A stretch of DNA of 42,896 bases from an uncultured Anaerotruncus sp. (GCA_944385965.1 CALWZG010000004.1:1-42896); one strand, 5' to 3'; positions 30,277 through 39,970 are shown, numbered from the stretch's first letter. The notes: generated by a model from the letters alone, not told the origin. A program made the numbers and translations.

Positions 30277-31812
30277 ATGACCGATTACATGAAAGCCTTT
30301 CGGGAGGACCTGATTCAATTTGATGAGTCTACCAGAGACTTTTATACCGGCAAAATGTCCAAACAGGAGTACAAAGGGATTTCCGGCGGATTTGGCAGTT
30401 ACGCTGAGCGTGGCGGAAAAAGCGGCATGATTCGCCTGCGTATGACCGCCGGAAGATTGACCAAAGAGAAACTGGCCTTTGTGGTGGAAATGGCGGAACG
30501 GCTTTCCCTGAATACCATTAAACTTACCACCTGTGAAACCATTCAGCTGCATGGTCTCACAGGGCGCCAAATTCTGGAGGTAGCTACCAAGGCGCTGGAC
30601 CATGGCATCGTATGCCGGGGCGGCGGCGGCGACCATCCTCGAAATGTGATGGCACCTCCCTTGTCCGGAGTCCTTCCTGGGGAAACCTTCGATGTAATTC
30701 CTTACGCTGAAGCGGTAGCGGATTATCTTTTAAGCATCCTTTATGAGATAAAACTGCCCCGCAAACTGAAGGTTGGTTTTGCCAATCATCCCAGTAATCA
30801 AACCCACGCCACTATGAGAGACTTGGGGTTTGTGGCAAAAGAGGATGGAACTTTCGATGTATACAGTGCTGGAGGTATGGGACCTAATCCTAAATTGGGC
30901 CTGCGGGTAGCCACTGGAGTCAATGGATGTGACCTGCTGTACTACGTTCGGGCTATGGTGGATACCTTCTTAACCTACGGAAATTATGAGTCCAGAGCCA
31001 AAGCCCGTACCCGATATATGCAGGAAGCACTGGGAGAGGAAGCCTATATAAAGGCGTTCCATGAAAAACTCAACGCTGCCTTGTCCGCAGGAGGACTGAA
31101 CCTGTCTGTGGAGCAGTCCCCCATCACCAAAACCGGAACCGGCGAAATCAGCGGCCAGCGAATCATCCCCCAAAAGCAAAAGGGGTTATACGCTGTTTCC
31201 TATCATCCCTTGGGCGGAATTCCCAAGCGGGAGGTTCTGCGGAATCTTCTGGATACAATCCAAGACTTTGAGGCGGTGGAAGTGCGGTTGGGCGCTGACG
31301 GAACAATGTATATCATCAATTGCAATGCCCAGGAAGCAGAACAGGTACTGAAAGTTACAGAGGATGGTGCCCAAACCGCCTTTGAACACTCAGTTTCTTG
31401 TATTGGCGCTTCTATCTGTCAGCAAGGTGTCCGGGACTCCCAAGGGCTTTATCGGGCCTGTGTTCAGGCGGTTCGGGAGGCTGGCCTTAAGGATGGGGCT
31501 TTGCCTGTGATGCATATTTCCGGCTGCCCTTCCTCCTGCGGTACCCATCAGGTAGGTGTCCTTGGCTTCCATGGCGGCACAAAGGTAGTGGACAAGGTTC
31601 CTCAGCCCGCATTTACCCTCCATGTAAATGGCTGTGAAACCCTTGGCAGTGAGCGTTTTGGAGAGCAGTGGGGAACCATGCTGGAAAAAGATATTCCTGA
31701 GTTTTTGGTTGCTTTGGGCCAGAAAGTCCAGGATTCCGGCAAAGCTTTTATGGACTGGTATCCAGACCACCTGAATGAAATGCGGGAACTGGCTGACAAA
31801 TATCTTGTTTAA
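30277..31812 (+). CDS. Siroheme nitrite/sulfite reductase
   Basis: A 511-residue single-chain reductase holding siroheme and a [4Fe-4S] cluster. Cluster ligands are Cys375, Cys381, Cys417 and Cys421 (C-x5-C ... G-C-P-S-S-C-G). The two repeated ferredoxin-like halves and the R-L-R-M-T-A-G-R-L-T and T-T-C-E-T-I-Q-L-H-G segments are characteristic. It reduces sulfite to sulfide or nitrite to ammonia with electrons from ferredoxin; the sequence does not separate the two substrates. The start at 30277 has AGGAGGAG 7 bases upstream; an upstream ATG at 30199 has no site. Monocistronic, divergent from the metal-importer operon, with no assimilation genes beside it. Confidence 0.92.
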   Translation: MTDYMKAFREDLIQFDESTRDFYTGKMSKQEYKGISGGFGSYAERGGKSGMIRLRMTAGRLTKEKLAFVVEMAERLSLNTIKLTTCETIQLHGLTGRQILEVATKALDHGIVCRGGGGDHPRNVMAPPLSGVLPGETFDVIPYAEAVADYLLSILYEIKLPRKLKVGFANHPSNQTHATMRDLGFVAKEDGTFDVYSAGGMGPNPKLGLRVATGVNGCDLLYYVRAMVDTFLTYGNYESRAKARTRYMQEALGEEAYIKAFHEKLNAALSAGGLNLSVEQSPITKTGTGEISGQRIIPQKQKGLYAVSYHPLGGIPKREVLRNLLDTIQDFEAVEVRLGADGTMYIINCNAQEAEQVLKVTEDGAQTAFEHSVSCIGASICQQGVRDSQGLYRACVQAVREAGLKDGALPVMHISGCPSSCGTHQVGVLGFHGGTKVVDKVPQPAFTLHVNGCETLGSERFGEQWGTMLEKDIPEFLVALGQKVQDSGKAFMDWYPDHLNEMRELADKYLV

Positions 31813-31879
31813 ACTCCACTGAAACAGTCTAACGCCCCATTGGGCCCTTTCTGAAAAAATTTAAAAACCCATTGAGAAC

Positions 31880-31929
31880 AAAACCGCTCCAGTCTCCGCT
31901 GTTCAAGCAGCGGGAACTGGAGCGGTTTT
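31880..31929. terminator. Bidirectional terminator between convergent genes
   Basis: AAAACCGCTCCAGT (31880-31893) pairs with ACTGGAGCGGTTTT (31916-31929), with an inner CCGCTG/CAGCGG stem and TTCAAG loop. TTTT ends both strands. Confidence 0.88.
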
Positions 31930-31952
31930 CTATGGATTTTTTTCGGACTCGG

Positions 31953-32969
31953 TTATTCCAGAATAAGCTGCAACTGCTCCAGGGAAGAAATCACTTCCTG
32001 ATTCAGCTGATGGGGCAACTCCTGTCCTCTTGTTTTCAATCTCTGTTCCAACTCTGGCCCCTTCATTCGGGAGGTCACATATAGGCGCATATCCTCCGCT
32101 GTATAAACTTCTTCTGGGTCTTGTCTGTGGAACACAGTCACATTGGAATCATTTACAAGAACCACTACTTTTCCAATAGCAGTCTGATGCAGCGCTTCTA
32201 TTGCCTGTGAGCTGAGATTTGCAGCCTCATTCTCCGGAGTGAACATATTTTCATAATAATAGCTGGAAAGACGGCTTGAGTCCCAAGCTTCTCCGTTCAC
32301 CTGGCAGACCTGCGGCAGAAACGTTTCCGCCACAGCTTCCATAGCTTCACCTTCATCAAGTTTCTGAGCAGCTTGTTGGGCCAGCTCCACCACAGCCTCC
32401 TGGTTCCCCTCCCCCGTTAAGGGAAGATACAGGCAAACCCCATAATAAAAGTTCTGTCTCACATGGTCCAAAATCTGCTGATTAGTCAGAGCTTCTGTCC
32501 CATCTTCCCCATAAAGCAAGCCCATCAAAGCATCTTCTTTATAGAGGGATTCCAGATACCTGTCAACCGCTTCACGGTCAATTTGATTGGCTTCCATCAC
32601 CTCAGAAGAACTTTCCCACAGCTGGTCCCCATAGGATCGGGCCTCCTTATTCGTCTCCTCCCCAAGTTTCCCTCTCAACTGGACAAACTCATATTCCACC
32701 GCAGCATAGCGCTCCATCGCTTCCAATGTTTTTTCTTTCAGGCCCTCGGCATCCATGCCAGGGTTTTCTTTTGCTGTATTTAACCGCAAAAGCTGATACA
32801 TTCCCACAGTAAAAACCGTTTCTCCGATTGTGCCAACCTCCTGGCGAACTTCATCAATGGAGGAAGACTGAACAGAAAGTGCCTGCTCCGGGACATCTGT
32901 TTTAGTTTCACAGCCCGCAAACGTGAAAACCGCGCTGAAACTTAAAAGGGCCGCCAAAATTCTTTTCAT
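31953..32969 (-). CDS. Lipoprotein, possible SurA/PrsA-like foldase
   Basis: A 338-residue lipoprotein (lipobox T-F-A-G-C, Cys20) that is almost all helical after the linker: I-G-E-T-V-F-T-V-G-M-Y-Q-L-L-R-L-N, a Glu-rich segment, D-R-E-A-V-D-R-Y-L-E-S-L and a C-terminal helix. The G-E-x-V-F-x-x-x-M-Y opening resembles the N-terminal chaperone domain of SurA/PrsA proteins, but no PPIase domain is visible, so the call is tentative. It starts 12 bases after the AEC transporter gene and may be in one unit with it. Confidence 0.6.
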   Translation of the reverse strand: MKRILAALLSFSAVFTFAGCETKTDVPEQALSVQSSSIDEVRQEVGTIGETVFTVGMYQLLRLNTAKENPGMDAEGLKEKTLEAMERYAAVEYEFVQLRGKLGEETNKEARSYGDQLWESSSEVMEANQIDREAVDRYLESLYKEDALMGLLYGEDGTEALTNQQILDHVRQNFYYGVCLYLPLTGEGNQEAVVELAQQAAQKLDEGEAMEAVAETFLPQVCQVNGEAWDSSRLSSYYYENMFTPENEAANLSSQAIEALHQTAIGKVVVLVNDSNVTVFHRQDPEEVYTAEDMRLYVTSRMKGPELEQRLKTRGQELPHQLNQEVISSLEQLQLILE

Positions 32970-32981
32970 AACCTGTCTCCT

Positions 32982-33908
32982 TTACGCTACCGCATAGGCG
33001 GCGATACCCACAAACAGCAGCATTGTACATAAGGTATGCATGGACAAGGTGGTGGAAATATATTCTCCATCCTTCCCCACATCCGCAAACAATGGAATAA
33101 TAAAGGGAGCGGGCAGCGCATACATCACCATCAGCGCCAAATGCAGATTTTTGTCATAGGGTACAATGCTGAAGATGAGCATGCTCAGTCCTGCAAGCAG
33201 AATTCCCATCAACACCAGCCGAGACAATACTGTGATTGCCACTGGTTTCAGGAGGCTCTTTTTCAAATCCAGCTCATAGCCAACAACCAGCAGCACCAAA
33301 GCGCTGGTGGGCGCTGTAATTGCATTGATGATTCCAAAAACCAATCCTTGAGCGGGACTGCTGGCTACCAAGTCTCCTATGCCCGCCGCACCTAAAATGA
33401 TTCCCAGCAGCATTCCAATAAAGCATCGATTTCCAGCCATATTGCGCAGCATCATTTTGGCTGACATCTTCTGCCCGTCTGTGGCCTTCAGCAGCCCAAG
33501 GAAAGCGGTATAGGCAAATACCGTCTGTCCCAAATCTACCGCCGCAAAGCCTGACTGTTCCCCAGTGAGCAGCCCATAAAGGGCATAACCCAGCATACCT
33601 CCCTCAGCGCCACAAAGCAGAAAGGGCATAAATTTTCCATAGGGGGCTGCCAAACGGCGCAGTCCAAAGCCAGCCATCAGCGCCAGACAAAATCCGATAT
33701 ATACCGCTACAAACAGCAGCACCACTGTCAGGCTATACTCTGCTGTAAAAAAGGCGTTGAACAGCACCACCGGCAGGGCCACATTGCTGATAACCCCTTT
33801 TAATCCAGCTAAACCTCGCTGGTCAAAAATTTGTCCATGGCGGCACCAACAGCCAAGTGCCAGCAGAATCAAAACTGGCATCACCATTTCCAGTACGCGC
33901 AGGAACAA
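32982..33908 (-). CDS. AEC-family membrane transporter
   Basis: A 308-residue auxin-efflux-carrier family protein with about ten membrane segments: V-M-P-V-L-I-L-L-A-L-G-C-W at the start, F-N-A-F-F-T-A-E-Y, and S-x-x-M-H-T-L-C-T-M-L at the end. Members export or import organic acids and other anions; substrate is unknown. I place the start at TTG 33908, 6-7 bases after GGGAGAGG; the frame is open to 33944, but that reaches into the terminator stem at 33936-33990. It follows the lsr operon in direction, beyond that terminator, so it is probably not an integral AI-2 gene. Confidence 0.8.
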   Translation of the reverse strand: MFLRVLEMVMPVLILLALGCWCRHGQIFDQRGLAGLKGVISNVALPVVLFNAFFTAEYSLTVVLLFVAVYIGFCLALMAGFGLRRLAAPYGKFMPFLLCGAEGGMLGYALYGLLTGEQSGFAAVDLGQTVFAYTAFLGLLKATDGQKMSAKMMLRNMAGNRCFIGMLLGIILGAAGIGDLVASSPAQGLVFGIINAITAPTSALVLLVVGYELDLKKSLLKPVAITVLSRLVLMGILLAGLSMLIFSIVPYDKNLHLALMVMYALPAPFIIPLFADVGKDGEYISTTLSMHTLCTMLLFVGIAAYAVA

Positions 33909-33926
33909 CTCTATCCTCTCCCTTGT

Positions 33927-33990
33927 AAAAAACAAGACGGGCAAAATCTGCGCCAGCAGCTCAAGTCTGCTATCGGTTTCTCTGCCCGCC
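33927..33990 (-). terminator. Terminator after lsrF
   Basis: On the minus strand GGCGGGCA (33983-33990) pairs with TGCCCGTC (33936-33943), one G-U pair, with an inner AGCAG/CTGCT hairpin. CTTGTTTTTT follows (A run 33927-33932). The T run lies next to the AEC transporter's ribosome site, so limited read-through may express that gene. Confidence 0.7.
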
Positions 33991-34060
33991 CTGTTTCCTA
34001 TTTTTTATGTGCTAAAACTCTTTGTCCAAAATAATTGGAAAGTTTCCAGACACTTTTCTT

Positions 34061-34942
34061 TTAGCCATGAATCAGGTCCTGATAGAACTCATAAGCCTGC
34101 TTGTCGGTGTAGCCTTCATGTACAATCTTACCAACTGCCTGGGCCATCTCCACAGGATGATTGCTCTGGAAGATATTCCGTCCCATATCCACACCATGAG
34201 CACCTTTGCGCATAACATCATAAGCCAGATACAACGCGTCAGGCTCCGCCAACTTTTTGCCGCCAGCCACTACAATGGGAACAGGGCAAGCAGCTACAAC
34301 CTCCTCAAAGTTTTCGCAGTCATAGGTCTTGACAATCTGTACGCCCATTTCAGCGATGATGCGGGTAGCCAGCTTGAAGAACCGGTCGGTACGCTCCATA
34401 TTCTTACCAACCGCGCAAACACCCAAGGTAGGGATGCTGTACCGCATACCCTGGTTTACCACTTTGCTCAGGTTGTCAATGCTGGACAGCTGCCCATCCG
34501 CTCCAATAAAGGTTTGAACCGCCATACAGTCGGCGTTCATGCGAATGGCATCCTCAATATCCACAGCCACAGTCTCAAAGCTCAAATCATCCTGCAGCAT
34601 GCTGGAACCAGAGCTTACCCGCAATGCAACTGCATTGGTCAGCTCGGGGGGAACGCAGGTGCGAATGGCGCCTCTTGTTCCCATAAAGCAGTCCACATAA
34701 GGAGCTAGCTTGGGCAGCAGCAAATCCAATCGCTCCAGACCAGCGGTACTTCCCATGAAATATCCATGGTCAAAAGCGAACATCACAGTATTTCCGCTTT
34801 TCGGGTTAAAGATATTGGCCATATGCCGCTTCATGCCCCAGTCCAGGCTGTTGCAGCCTTTCAGATAAAATCCATTCTGATTGGCAAATGGTGTATCTAC
34901 ATGGTATTGTTTCGCAACCTTTACGCCTTCCAAATCCGCCAT
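34061..34942 (-). CDS. lsrF: AI-2 thiolase LsrF
   Basis: A 293-residue class I aldolase-like thiolase that transfers acetyl from 3-hydroxy-2,4-pentanedione-5-phosphate to CoA, ending AI-2 breakdown. Long blocks match E. coli LsrF: M-A-D-L, L-K-G-C-N-S-L-D-W-G-M, I-F-N-P-K-S-G-N-T-V-M-F-A-F-D-H-G-Y-F, C-P-V-P-I-V-V-A-G-G-K-K-L, and G-V-D-M-G-R-N-I-F-Q-S-N-H-P-V. Schiff-base and phosphate-binding segments are intact. AAGGAGGA precedes the ATG. Last gene of lsrACDBF; no lsrG follows. Confidence 0.95.
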   Translation of the reverse strand: MADLEGVKVAKQYHVDTPFANQNGFYLKGCNSLDWGMKRHMANIFNPKSGNTVMFAFDHGYFMGSTAGLERLDLLLPKLAPYVDCFMGTRGAIRTCVPPELTNAVALRVSSGSSMLQDDLSFETVAVDIEDAIRMNADCMAVQTFIGADGQLSSIDNLSKVVNQGMRYSIPTLGVCAVGKNMERTDRFFKLATRIIAEMGVQIVKTYDCENFEEVVAACPVPIVVAGGKKLAEPDALYLAYDVMRKGAHGVDMGRNIFQSNHPVEMAQAVGKIVHEGYTDKQAYEFYQDLIHG

Positions 34943-35008
34943 ATCATGTATCCTCCTTAAATTGAATTATTGATTCTGTTCATAAAACTACCAGGCAAAG
35001 TCATTCCC

Positions 35009-35060
35009 GCTCTGCCCCCGTGAGGCCGTCGTCAAAACGGCGGTCTCACAGGGGCGGAGC
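35009..35060 (-). promoter_or_regulatory. Long GC-rich stem-loop between lsrB and lsrF
   Basis: A near-perfect stem of about 23 pairs closes on a CAAA-type loop (35009-35032 with 35037-35060; one mismatch, three wobbles). No T run follows on either strand. As after alsB, it probably stabilises the binding-protein mRNA and lowers expression of the gene downstream. Confidence 0.75.
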
Positions 35061-35110
35061 ATGGCCCCCGAAGGGGATACTCCATGCCCCTGCATATGAG
35101 GAAAAGAAAA

Positions 35111-36280
35111 TTAGAAGTTGTAGTCGTTCATGTTCTCAGCAGTGTAAACGCTGGTCTCGGGAAGCAGAACTACACCGTTGTTGGTATCAGCGGTAGCAGC
35201 GCCTTCCGCGATGCTATCGTTAGGCAGAACTTCGCAGTCACCGATTCCGGGGATGTTGATGACATCGCCTACTTTAACGGTGTTGCCAGCTGCCATGTAA
35301 GCCGCCAGGTAGCAGCCCATGCCGCCCTGCACGCCGCAGTCCCACAGACCCCAGTTATAGAGGGTGCCGTTGCTGCAATACTCTTTGATTGCGTTGGGGC
35401 TGGCGAATCCGGTGATGGTGATGTTCTCCTGATTGTAACCCTTGTTCTCAGCAGCTTGCAGCTGTCCAGGCAGAGCGGTGGAATCGTTGCAGATGATTAC
35501 ATCGATGTCAGGATGAGCAGCCAGAACAGCCTCACCGATGGTGATGGCCTTCTCAGCGTCCTGCTCAGAGTAGTAGTTGTCAGGAGCCACATTGGTCCAG
35601 TTGGGATATTCCTCTTTGAGGATAGCCTCACCAGCTACCTGCCAGCTGTTCTGGTCGGTAACAGTGGCCTGAGAGTAGTGCCAGCAATAGGTTACTTCAT
35701 CATTTTTAGGATCAATGCCCCGCTGCTCCAAACCAGCGCAAGCCATATCAATGAGCATACGTCCCAGAACCTCAGGAGTTCCCTGGGAAACCATCAGGGT
35801 ACGGTCGGCGGGCTGAGCGTCAGAGTCCCAGGTAACAACGGCTACACCCGCGTCGGTAGCAGCTTTCAGAGCGTCAGAAACACCAGCGGCGTCAACGGTG
35901 GAGATGCAGATAGCGTCCGCTCCAGAAGCAACCGCAGTATTGATGACCTGTACCTGATCAGCTACCGCTGCGTTGGCGCTTCCAGTGTAATCCACTGTGA
36001 TGCCCCAATCCGCCGCGTATTTTTGAGCGCCCTCGTTGGCTGCCTCAAAGAAAGCGTTTCCTGTCAGCTTGGGAATGAAAGCTACGGTTTTGCCCTCAAC
36101 AGAAGCGCCAGTGCTCTCAGCGGGAGCCTCTTCCGCTGCGCTGCTGGTCTCGCCGGCCGCAGAACTGGCGGGTGCAGAGCTGGCCTCGGAAGAGGCCTCA
36201 GAGCTGGCACCGGAGCCGCCGCAAGCAGCCAGAGACATTGCCATAGAAACTGCCGCTAACAATGCGATTGTTTTTTTCAT
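35111..36280 (-). CDS. lsrB: AI-2-binding lipoprotein LsrB
   Basis: A 389-residue lipoprotein (lipobox S-L-A-A-C, Cys20; Ser/Ala/Glu-rich linker to about 58) with a type I periplasmic-binding fold. Segments that hold AI-2 in Salmonella LsrB have counterparts: Lys in F-I-P-K-L-T-G-N-A-F-F, Asp in T-W-D-S-D-A-Q, Pro and Ala in D-S-T-A-L-P-G. F-A-S-P-N and G-L-W-D and G-Q/V-Q-G-G also match. It captures AI-2 outside the membrane. The large linker suits a Gram-positive lipoprotein. AGGAGG precedes the ATG, and the gene lies 63 bases after lsrD. Confidence 0.9.
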   Translation of the reverse strand: MKKTIALLAAVSMAMSLAACGGSGASSEASSEASSAPASSAAGETSSAAEEAPAESTGASVEGKTVAFIPKLTGNAFFEAANEGAQKYAADWGITVDYTGSANAAVADQVQVINTAVASGADAICISTVDAAGVSDALKAATDAGVAVVTWDSDAQPADRTLMVSQGTPEVLGRMLIDMACAGLEQRGIDPKNDEVTYCWHYSQATVTDQNSWQVAGEAILKEEYPNWTNVAPDNYYSEQDAEKAITIGEAVLAAHPDIDVIICNDSTALPGQLQAAENKGYNQENITITGFASPNAIKEYCSNGTLYNWGLWDCGVQGGMGCYLAAYMAAGNTVKVGDVINIPGIGDCEVLPNDSIAEGAATADTNNGVVLLPETSVYTAENMNDYNF

Positions 36281-36343
36281 TTTGTTTACCTCCTAATTTA
36301 TATATTAGAGAAGCAATGAGTTCGCTTACTCCTCTAATCCCAA

Positions 36344-37387
36344 TCAATTCACCTGCTGTTTTGCACCTAGAAGATTCTTTCTAAGGTTACTCACAAAACT
36401 CACAACCTTGGGCTGCTGTGCCATTGCCCGTCCAACAACCACCACAATCAGCAGTACGCCGATGGGGATATCCAAATACTGTGTGTTGACCTTAAAGCAC
36501 AGGGGAAGGCCAAATCTCAGAATTCCGATAATCAGGGCCGCCAGAGCGGTACCAATCGCGCTTCCCTTTCCTCCGGTGGAGAGGGTACCGCCCAATACAC
36601 AAGCGGTAATGATGTTCATGGTCAAGGTGCTTCCCAAGTCACTTTTAGCGGTACCCAGATAAGAGGTCAGCACAATCCCGGCCACCGCCGCACTGATGGC
36701 ACTGAGGACATATGTGGACAAAATCACCAATCTGGTGTTGATTCCAGAAAACTCCGCCGCATTTTGGTTCACACCTACCAAAAAGACCTTGCGTCCATAT
36801 TTGCTCTTGTGAAGCAGCAGATAGGCGATGATGGTCATAGCAACGAAAATCAACAGCTGGGAGGGAATCACCCCAAACAGCTTAAACTTGGTCAGAGCTT
36901 TGAAGCTGTCGGGAAATCCGCTGATTCCCTGATAGCTTTCGGTAGAGCTGAGGGTGGAAACCAGCAGCGCCAAACCGGCGTACAAAAAGCTTCCGCCCAA
37001 AGTGACCACCATAGCCTGTACCCGGCAGTAGGCGATGAAGAAGCCGGACAGGGCGCCGCACAGAGCGGCGGCTATAACAGCCACCAGCACAGCGGCCCAA
37101 ATATTCAGGCCAAAATCCTGCCATGCCACACCAATGATGATGGAGGTCAAGCCTACAATAGCACCCGCCTGAATATCAATGCCTCCTGTAATCATAACAA
37201 AGGTGACAAACAGGCTAATCAAACAAATGGCAATAAAGTCATTTACACTGGAAAGCAGCAGCGGAATCCGTAAAAACTTGGAGTTGGCCGCACCAAAGAC
37301 AACAAATTCCAAGACCAAAAGCGCCAGCAAAAAGGTATTCCAGTTTTGGAGAACAGCCTTGAAGCCCTTTGGAAATCTGGTTTTCAT
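36344..37387 (-). CDS. lsrD: AI-2 importer permease LsrD
   Basis: A 347-residue RbsC-like permease with about ten membrane segments, the M-I-T-G-G-I-D-I-Q-A-G-A-I signature and A-C-V-L-G-G-T-L-S-T-G-G-K-G near the end. It forms a heterodimeric channel with LsrC. Its start overlaps the lsrC stop (ATGA). Identity as LsrD follows mainly from order: ATPase, two permeases, LsrB, LsrF, as in E. coli lsrACDBF. Confidence 0.88.
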   Translation of the reverse strand: MKTRFPKGFKAVLQNWNTFLLALLVLEFVVFGAANSKFLRIPLLLSSVNDFIAICLISLFVTFVMITGGIDIQAGAIVGLTSIIIGVAWQDFGLNIWAAVLVAVIAAALCGALSGFFIAYCRVQAMVVTLGGSFLYAGLALLVSTLSSTESYQGISGFPDSFKALTKFKLFGVIPSQLLIFVAMTIIAYLLLHKSKYGRKVFLVGVNQNAAEFSGINTRLVILSTYVLSAISAAVAGIVLTSYLGTAKSDLGSTLTMNIITACVLGGTLSTGGKGSAIGTALAALIIGILRFGLPLCFKVNTQYLDIPIGVLLIVVVVGRAMAQQPKVVSFVSNLRKNLLGAKQQVN

Positions 37388-38394
37388 TCGGCAGCCCCCC
37401 CTTCCACAGCACTGGTTCTTGCCGCCAGACGTTGATGCCGGCTCCGAACCGCCGCCCGATACTGGATAACAGCGTCAAATACCACAATGGAAATCAGGAT
37501 GACACCAGTAATGGCGTTATCGTAGTTGGAGGAGAATCCCATAAAGACCAGCAAATAGCTGATGGAACTCATAATCACCGCACCAATTGCGGCTCCCAGT
37601 ACGCTGCCTACGCCTCCGGTCAAGCTGATGCCGCCCAGTACGCAGGCCGCCACCGCTTTCATTTCGTAACCATTTCCACTGGTAGAGGTGACAAATCCAA
37701 TACGGCTGCAAAAGATGATTCCCGCTATGGCTGCCATAATGCCGCAAATCACATAAGCCAGCACCTTTGTCCTTACAGGGGAAATACCCACCAGCATAGC
37801 ACCACCGGCGTTGTCTCCCACCGCGGTAAAGTATCTGCCCTTTCTGGTTTTGGTCAACAGGAAATGAATGACAATCACCAGCAGAAAGGTGCAGCAGCAA
37901 TAAACAGTAAGCTGACCCAACATAGTGGCTGACGAGAAATCTTTAAAGGACTTGGGAAGGTTCTCCACCCAAGCACCGCCGGAATAGATGTACATAGCGC
38001 CTCGAAGAACACCATTCACACCCAGGGTGAAAATCAGGGAGGGGACTCCCATAACCGCCACACCCCATCCATTGACCAGACCTACAACCGCTCCAATCAG
38101 GATGCCGATGGCGAAGGCCAATACCCAGTTGCAGCCATCCCGCAGCAGGCTGCCCACCACTGTGGCCACAAAGCCAAGACAGGAACCCACTGAAACATCA
38201 ATTTCACCAACGATAATGGCAAAAGCCATTCCAACAGCGATTAGTATGTAGACCACCGAGGAGTTAAACACAGCGGTGATATTTTCCGAAGAAGCAAACG
38301 ATGGGTTCAACAGGCTGACAATTACAAACAGCGCTACCAGAAACAAGGCGCTGGTAGACTCTCTTGCTTTCAGCAGTTTTTTCATTACACTCAT
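37384..38394 (-). CDS. lsrC: AI-2 importer permease LsrC
   Basis: A 336-residue RbsC-like permease: V-G-E-I-D-V-S-V-G-S signature, K-A-V-A-A-C-V-L-G-G-I-S-L-T-G-G-V-G loop, about nine to ten membrane segments. ATGA overlaps at both ends couple its translation to lsrA upstream and lsrD downstream. Partner of LsrD in the AI-2 channel. Confidence 0.88.
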   Translation of the reverse strand: MSVMKKLLKARESTSALFLVALFVIVSLLNPSFASSENITAVFNSSVVYILIAVGMAFAIIVGEIDVSVGSCLGFVATVVGSLLRDGCNWVLAFAIGILIGAVVGLVNGWGVAVMGVPSLIFTLGVNGVLRGAMYIYSGGAWVENLPKSFKDFSSATMLGQLTVYCCCTFLLVIVIHFLLTKTRKGRYFTAVGDNAGGAMLVGISPVRTKVLAYVICGIMAAIAGIIFCSRIGFVTSTSGNGYEMKAVAACVLGGISLTGGVGSVLGAAIGAVIMSSISYLLVFMGFSSNYDNAITGVILISIVVFDAVIQYRAAVRSRHQRLAARTSAVEGGAAE

Positions 38395-39908
38395 GCGTTT
38401 ACCTCCTTTCCAGATAAGCCGAAGGACGCGCTGGTCAGGTTGTCCTGGGTAATCTGTTCTTTAGAAAACTCCCCGTTCAGTCTGCCCTGATAGATGGCAA
38501 CCGCCCGGTCACTTAACTCCATAATCTCCTCCATATCCGAGGAAATCAGAAGAATGGAAACGCCTTTTTCTCCCAGTTGCTGAATGATGCTGTACACATC
38601 CGCACGGGCTGCGGCGTCAATGCCTCGGGTAGGTTCGTCCAAGATAACCAGCTTCGGGTTGCTGGAAAGGCTGCGCCCAATCACTACCTTCTGCTGGTTT
38701 CCTCCAGACAAGCTGCCTGTCAGCTGGTCCTGTCCGGTGACCTTGATACGGAAATCATCTATGTACTGTTGGGTAATCCGGCGCTCTTCCTTCCGGTTTA
38801 AGAAAAACCGGCCCATTCTGGTTTCGCTCAAAATAGCGCTGGTGGTGTTTTCCGCCACCGAGCTGATTTTAAACAAACCATCCGCGTGCCTGTCCTCAGA
38901 AACGTAGTTCAAGCCCGCTTTCATGACATCTCTGGTTTTAAGGCCGGTGATGTCCTTTCCATCCAGCAGTACCTTTCCGCCCAGGACCTTGTCCTTACCA
39001 AAAATGGTCATAGCCATTTCGGTTCGTCCCGCGCCTACTACGCCGGCCACCCCCAAAATTTCACCAGGGTAAACCTTCAAGGAAATATCAGTGAACCCAT
39101 ACCCGCTAAAGTTCTGTAATTCCAATACAGGCTCTTTTGAGTAATCCACCGAACTTTGGGTGTTGATTTTTTGTACGGTCATATTCAGCGGCAGCAGCCC
39201 CTTTACCAAATCATCTTTGGTAAAGTTGCTCACCGGACCGGACAAAGTGACCACACCATCACGCATAATCGCTACTGTGGTAGCGATTTCAAACACCTCA
39301 TTCAGACGGTGGGTAATATAGATGATGCCGATTCCCTTGCTTTTTAAGTCCTGCACACAACGGAAAAGGCTTTCTACCTCTTTGAAGGTCAAGGCGCTGG
39401 TAGGCTCATCCAAAATCAAAACCTGAGCATGTCTGAGCAAACCTCTCAGCAGCTCTACCAGCTGCTGCTCCGCGATGGAAAGGGTACTGGCTTTTCGTCC
39501 CAGTTCCAGATGCCAGCCGATACTTTCCATGGTATCCACCAGCTCTTTATGGAGATCCTTTTGAGGACGGTCAAACCCGATGAGAATATTTTCCTCCACA
39601 GTCATATTGGGAAATAGCAGCGGCTCCTGGGGCACCATATAAACTCCATTCGCCAGGGCCTCTGTGGGTTTTCCAACGGTCATTTCCTTTCCGTTGACCA
39701 CAATTTCTCCGCTGTCATGGGTATAAATACCCATAATAATTTTCATCAGCGTGCTTTTGCCCGCTCCGTTTCCTCCAATCAGCGCGAGAACCTCACCTCT
39801 GCCCAAATCCATGCTGATTCCCTTCAGCACAGCGTTATAAGCAAACGACTTGTAGATATTACGAACCGACAACAGTTTCCCCTCATCAGGTGAAGCTGAC
39901 TTTGTCAA
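38391..39908 (-). CDS. lsrA: AI-2 importer ATPase LsrA (two domains)
   Basis: A 505-residue double ATPase. First domain: Walker A G45-G-N-G-A-G-K-S-T53, signature L-S-I-A-E-Q-Q, Walker B V-L-I-L-D-E-P-T-S-A-L. Second domain: G-V-V-G-A-G-R-T-E and L-S-G-G-N-Q-Q-K with L-V-I-L-D-E-P-T-R-G-I-D. It powers AI-2 uptake with LsrC/LsrD. I place the start at TTG 39908 because GGGGGG stands 7 bases upstream; ATG 39923 and GTG 39935 are in frame but have no ribosome site. First gene of its operon. Confidence 0.88.
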   Translation of the reverse strand: MTKSASPDEGKLLSVRNIYKSFAYNAVLKGISMDLGRGEVLALIGGNGAGKSTLMKIIMGIYTHDSGEIVVNGKEMTVGKPTEALANGVYMVPQEPLLFPNMTVEENILIGFDRPQKDLHKELVDTMESIGWHLELGRKASTLSIAEQQLVELLRGLLRHAQVLILDEPTSALTFKEVESLFRCVQDLKSKGIGIIYITHRLNEVFEIATTVAIMRDGVVTLSGPVSNFTKDDLVKGLLPLNMTVQKINTQSSVDYSKEPVLELQNFSGYGFTDISLKVYPGEILGVAGVVGAGRTEMAMTIFGKDKVLGGKVLLDGKDITGLKTRDVMKAGLNYVSEDRHADGLFKISSVAENTTSAILSETRMGRFFLNRKEERRITQQYIDDFRIKVTGQDQLTGSLSGGNQQKVVIGRSLSSNPKLVILDEPTRGIDAAARADVYSIIQQLGEKGVSILLISSDMEEIMELSDRAVAIYQGRLNGEFSKEQITQDNLTSASFGLSGKEVNA

Positions 39909-39970
39909 GTCTATACCCCCCATCCGTAAAGACACAAAAGTTATTCGTCATGTCTTTTATTCATGTGTTT

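Noticed and set aside
33909..33944. Longer start of the AEC transporter gene
   Set aside because: Would begin inside the terminator stem; a ribosome site exists only before 33908.
35084..36259. A 391-codon plus-strand frame opposite lsrB
   Set aside because: Shadow of lsrB; no ribosome site and no plausible domain.
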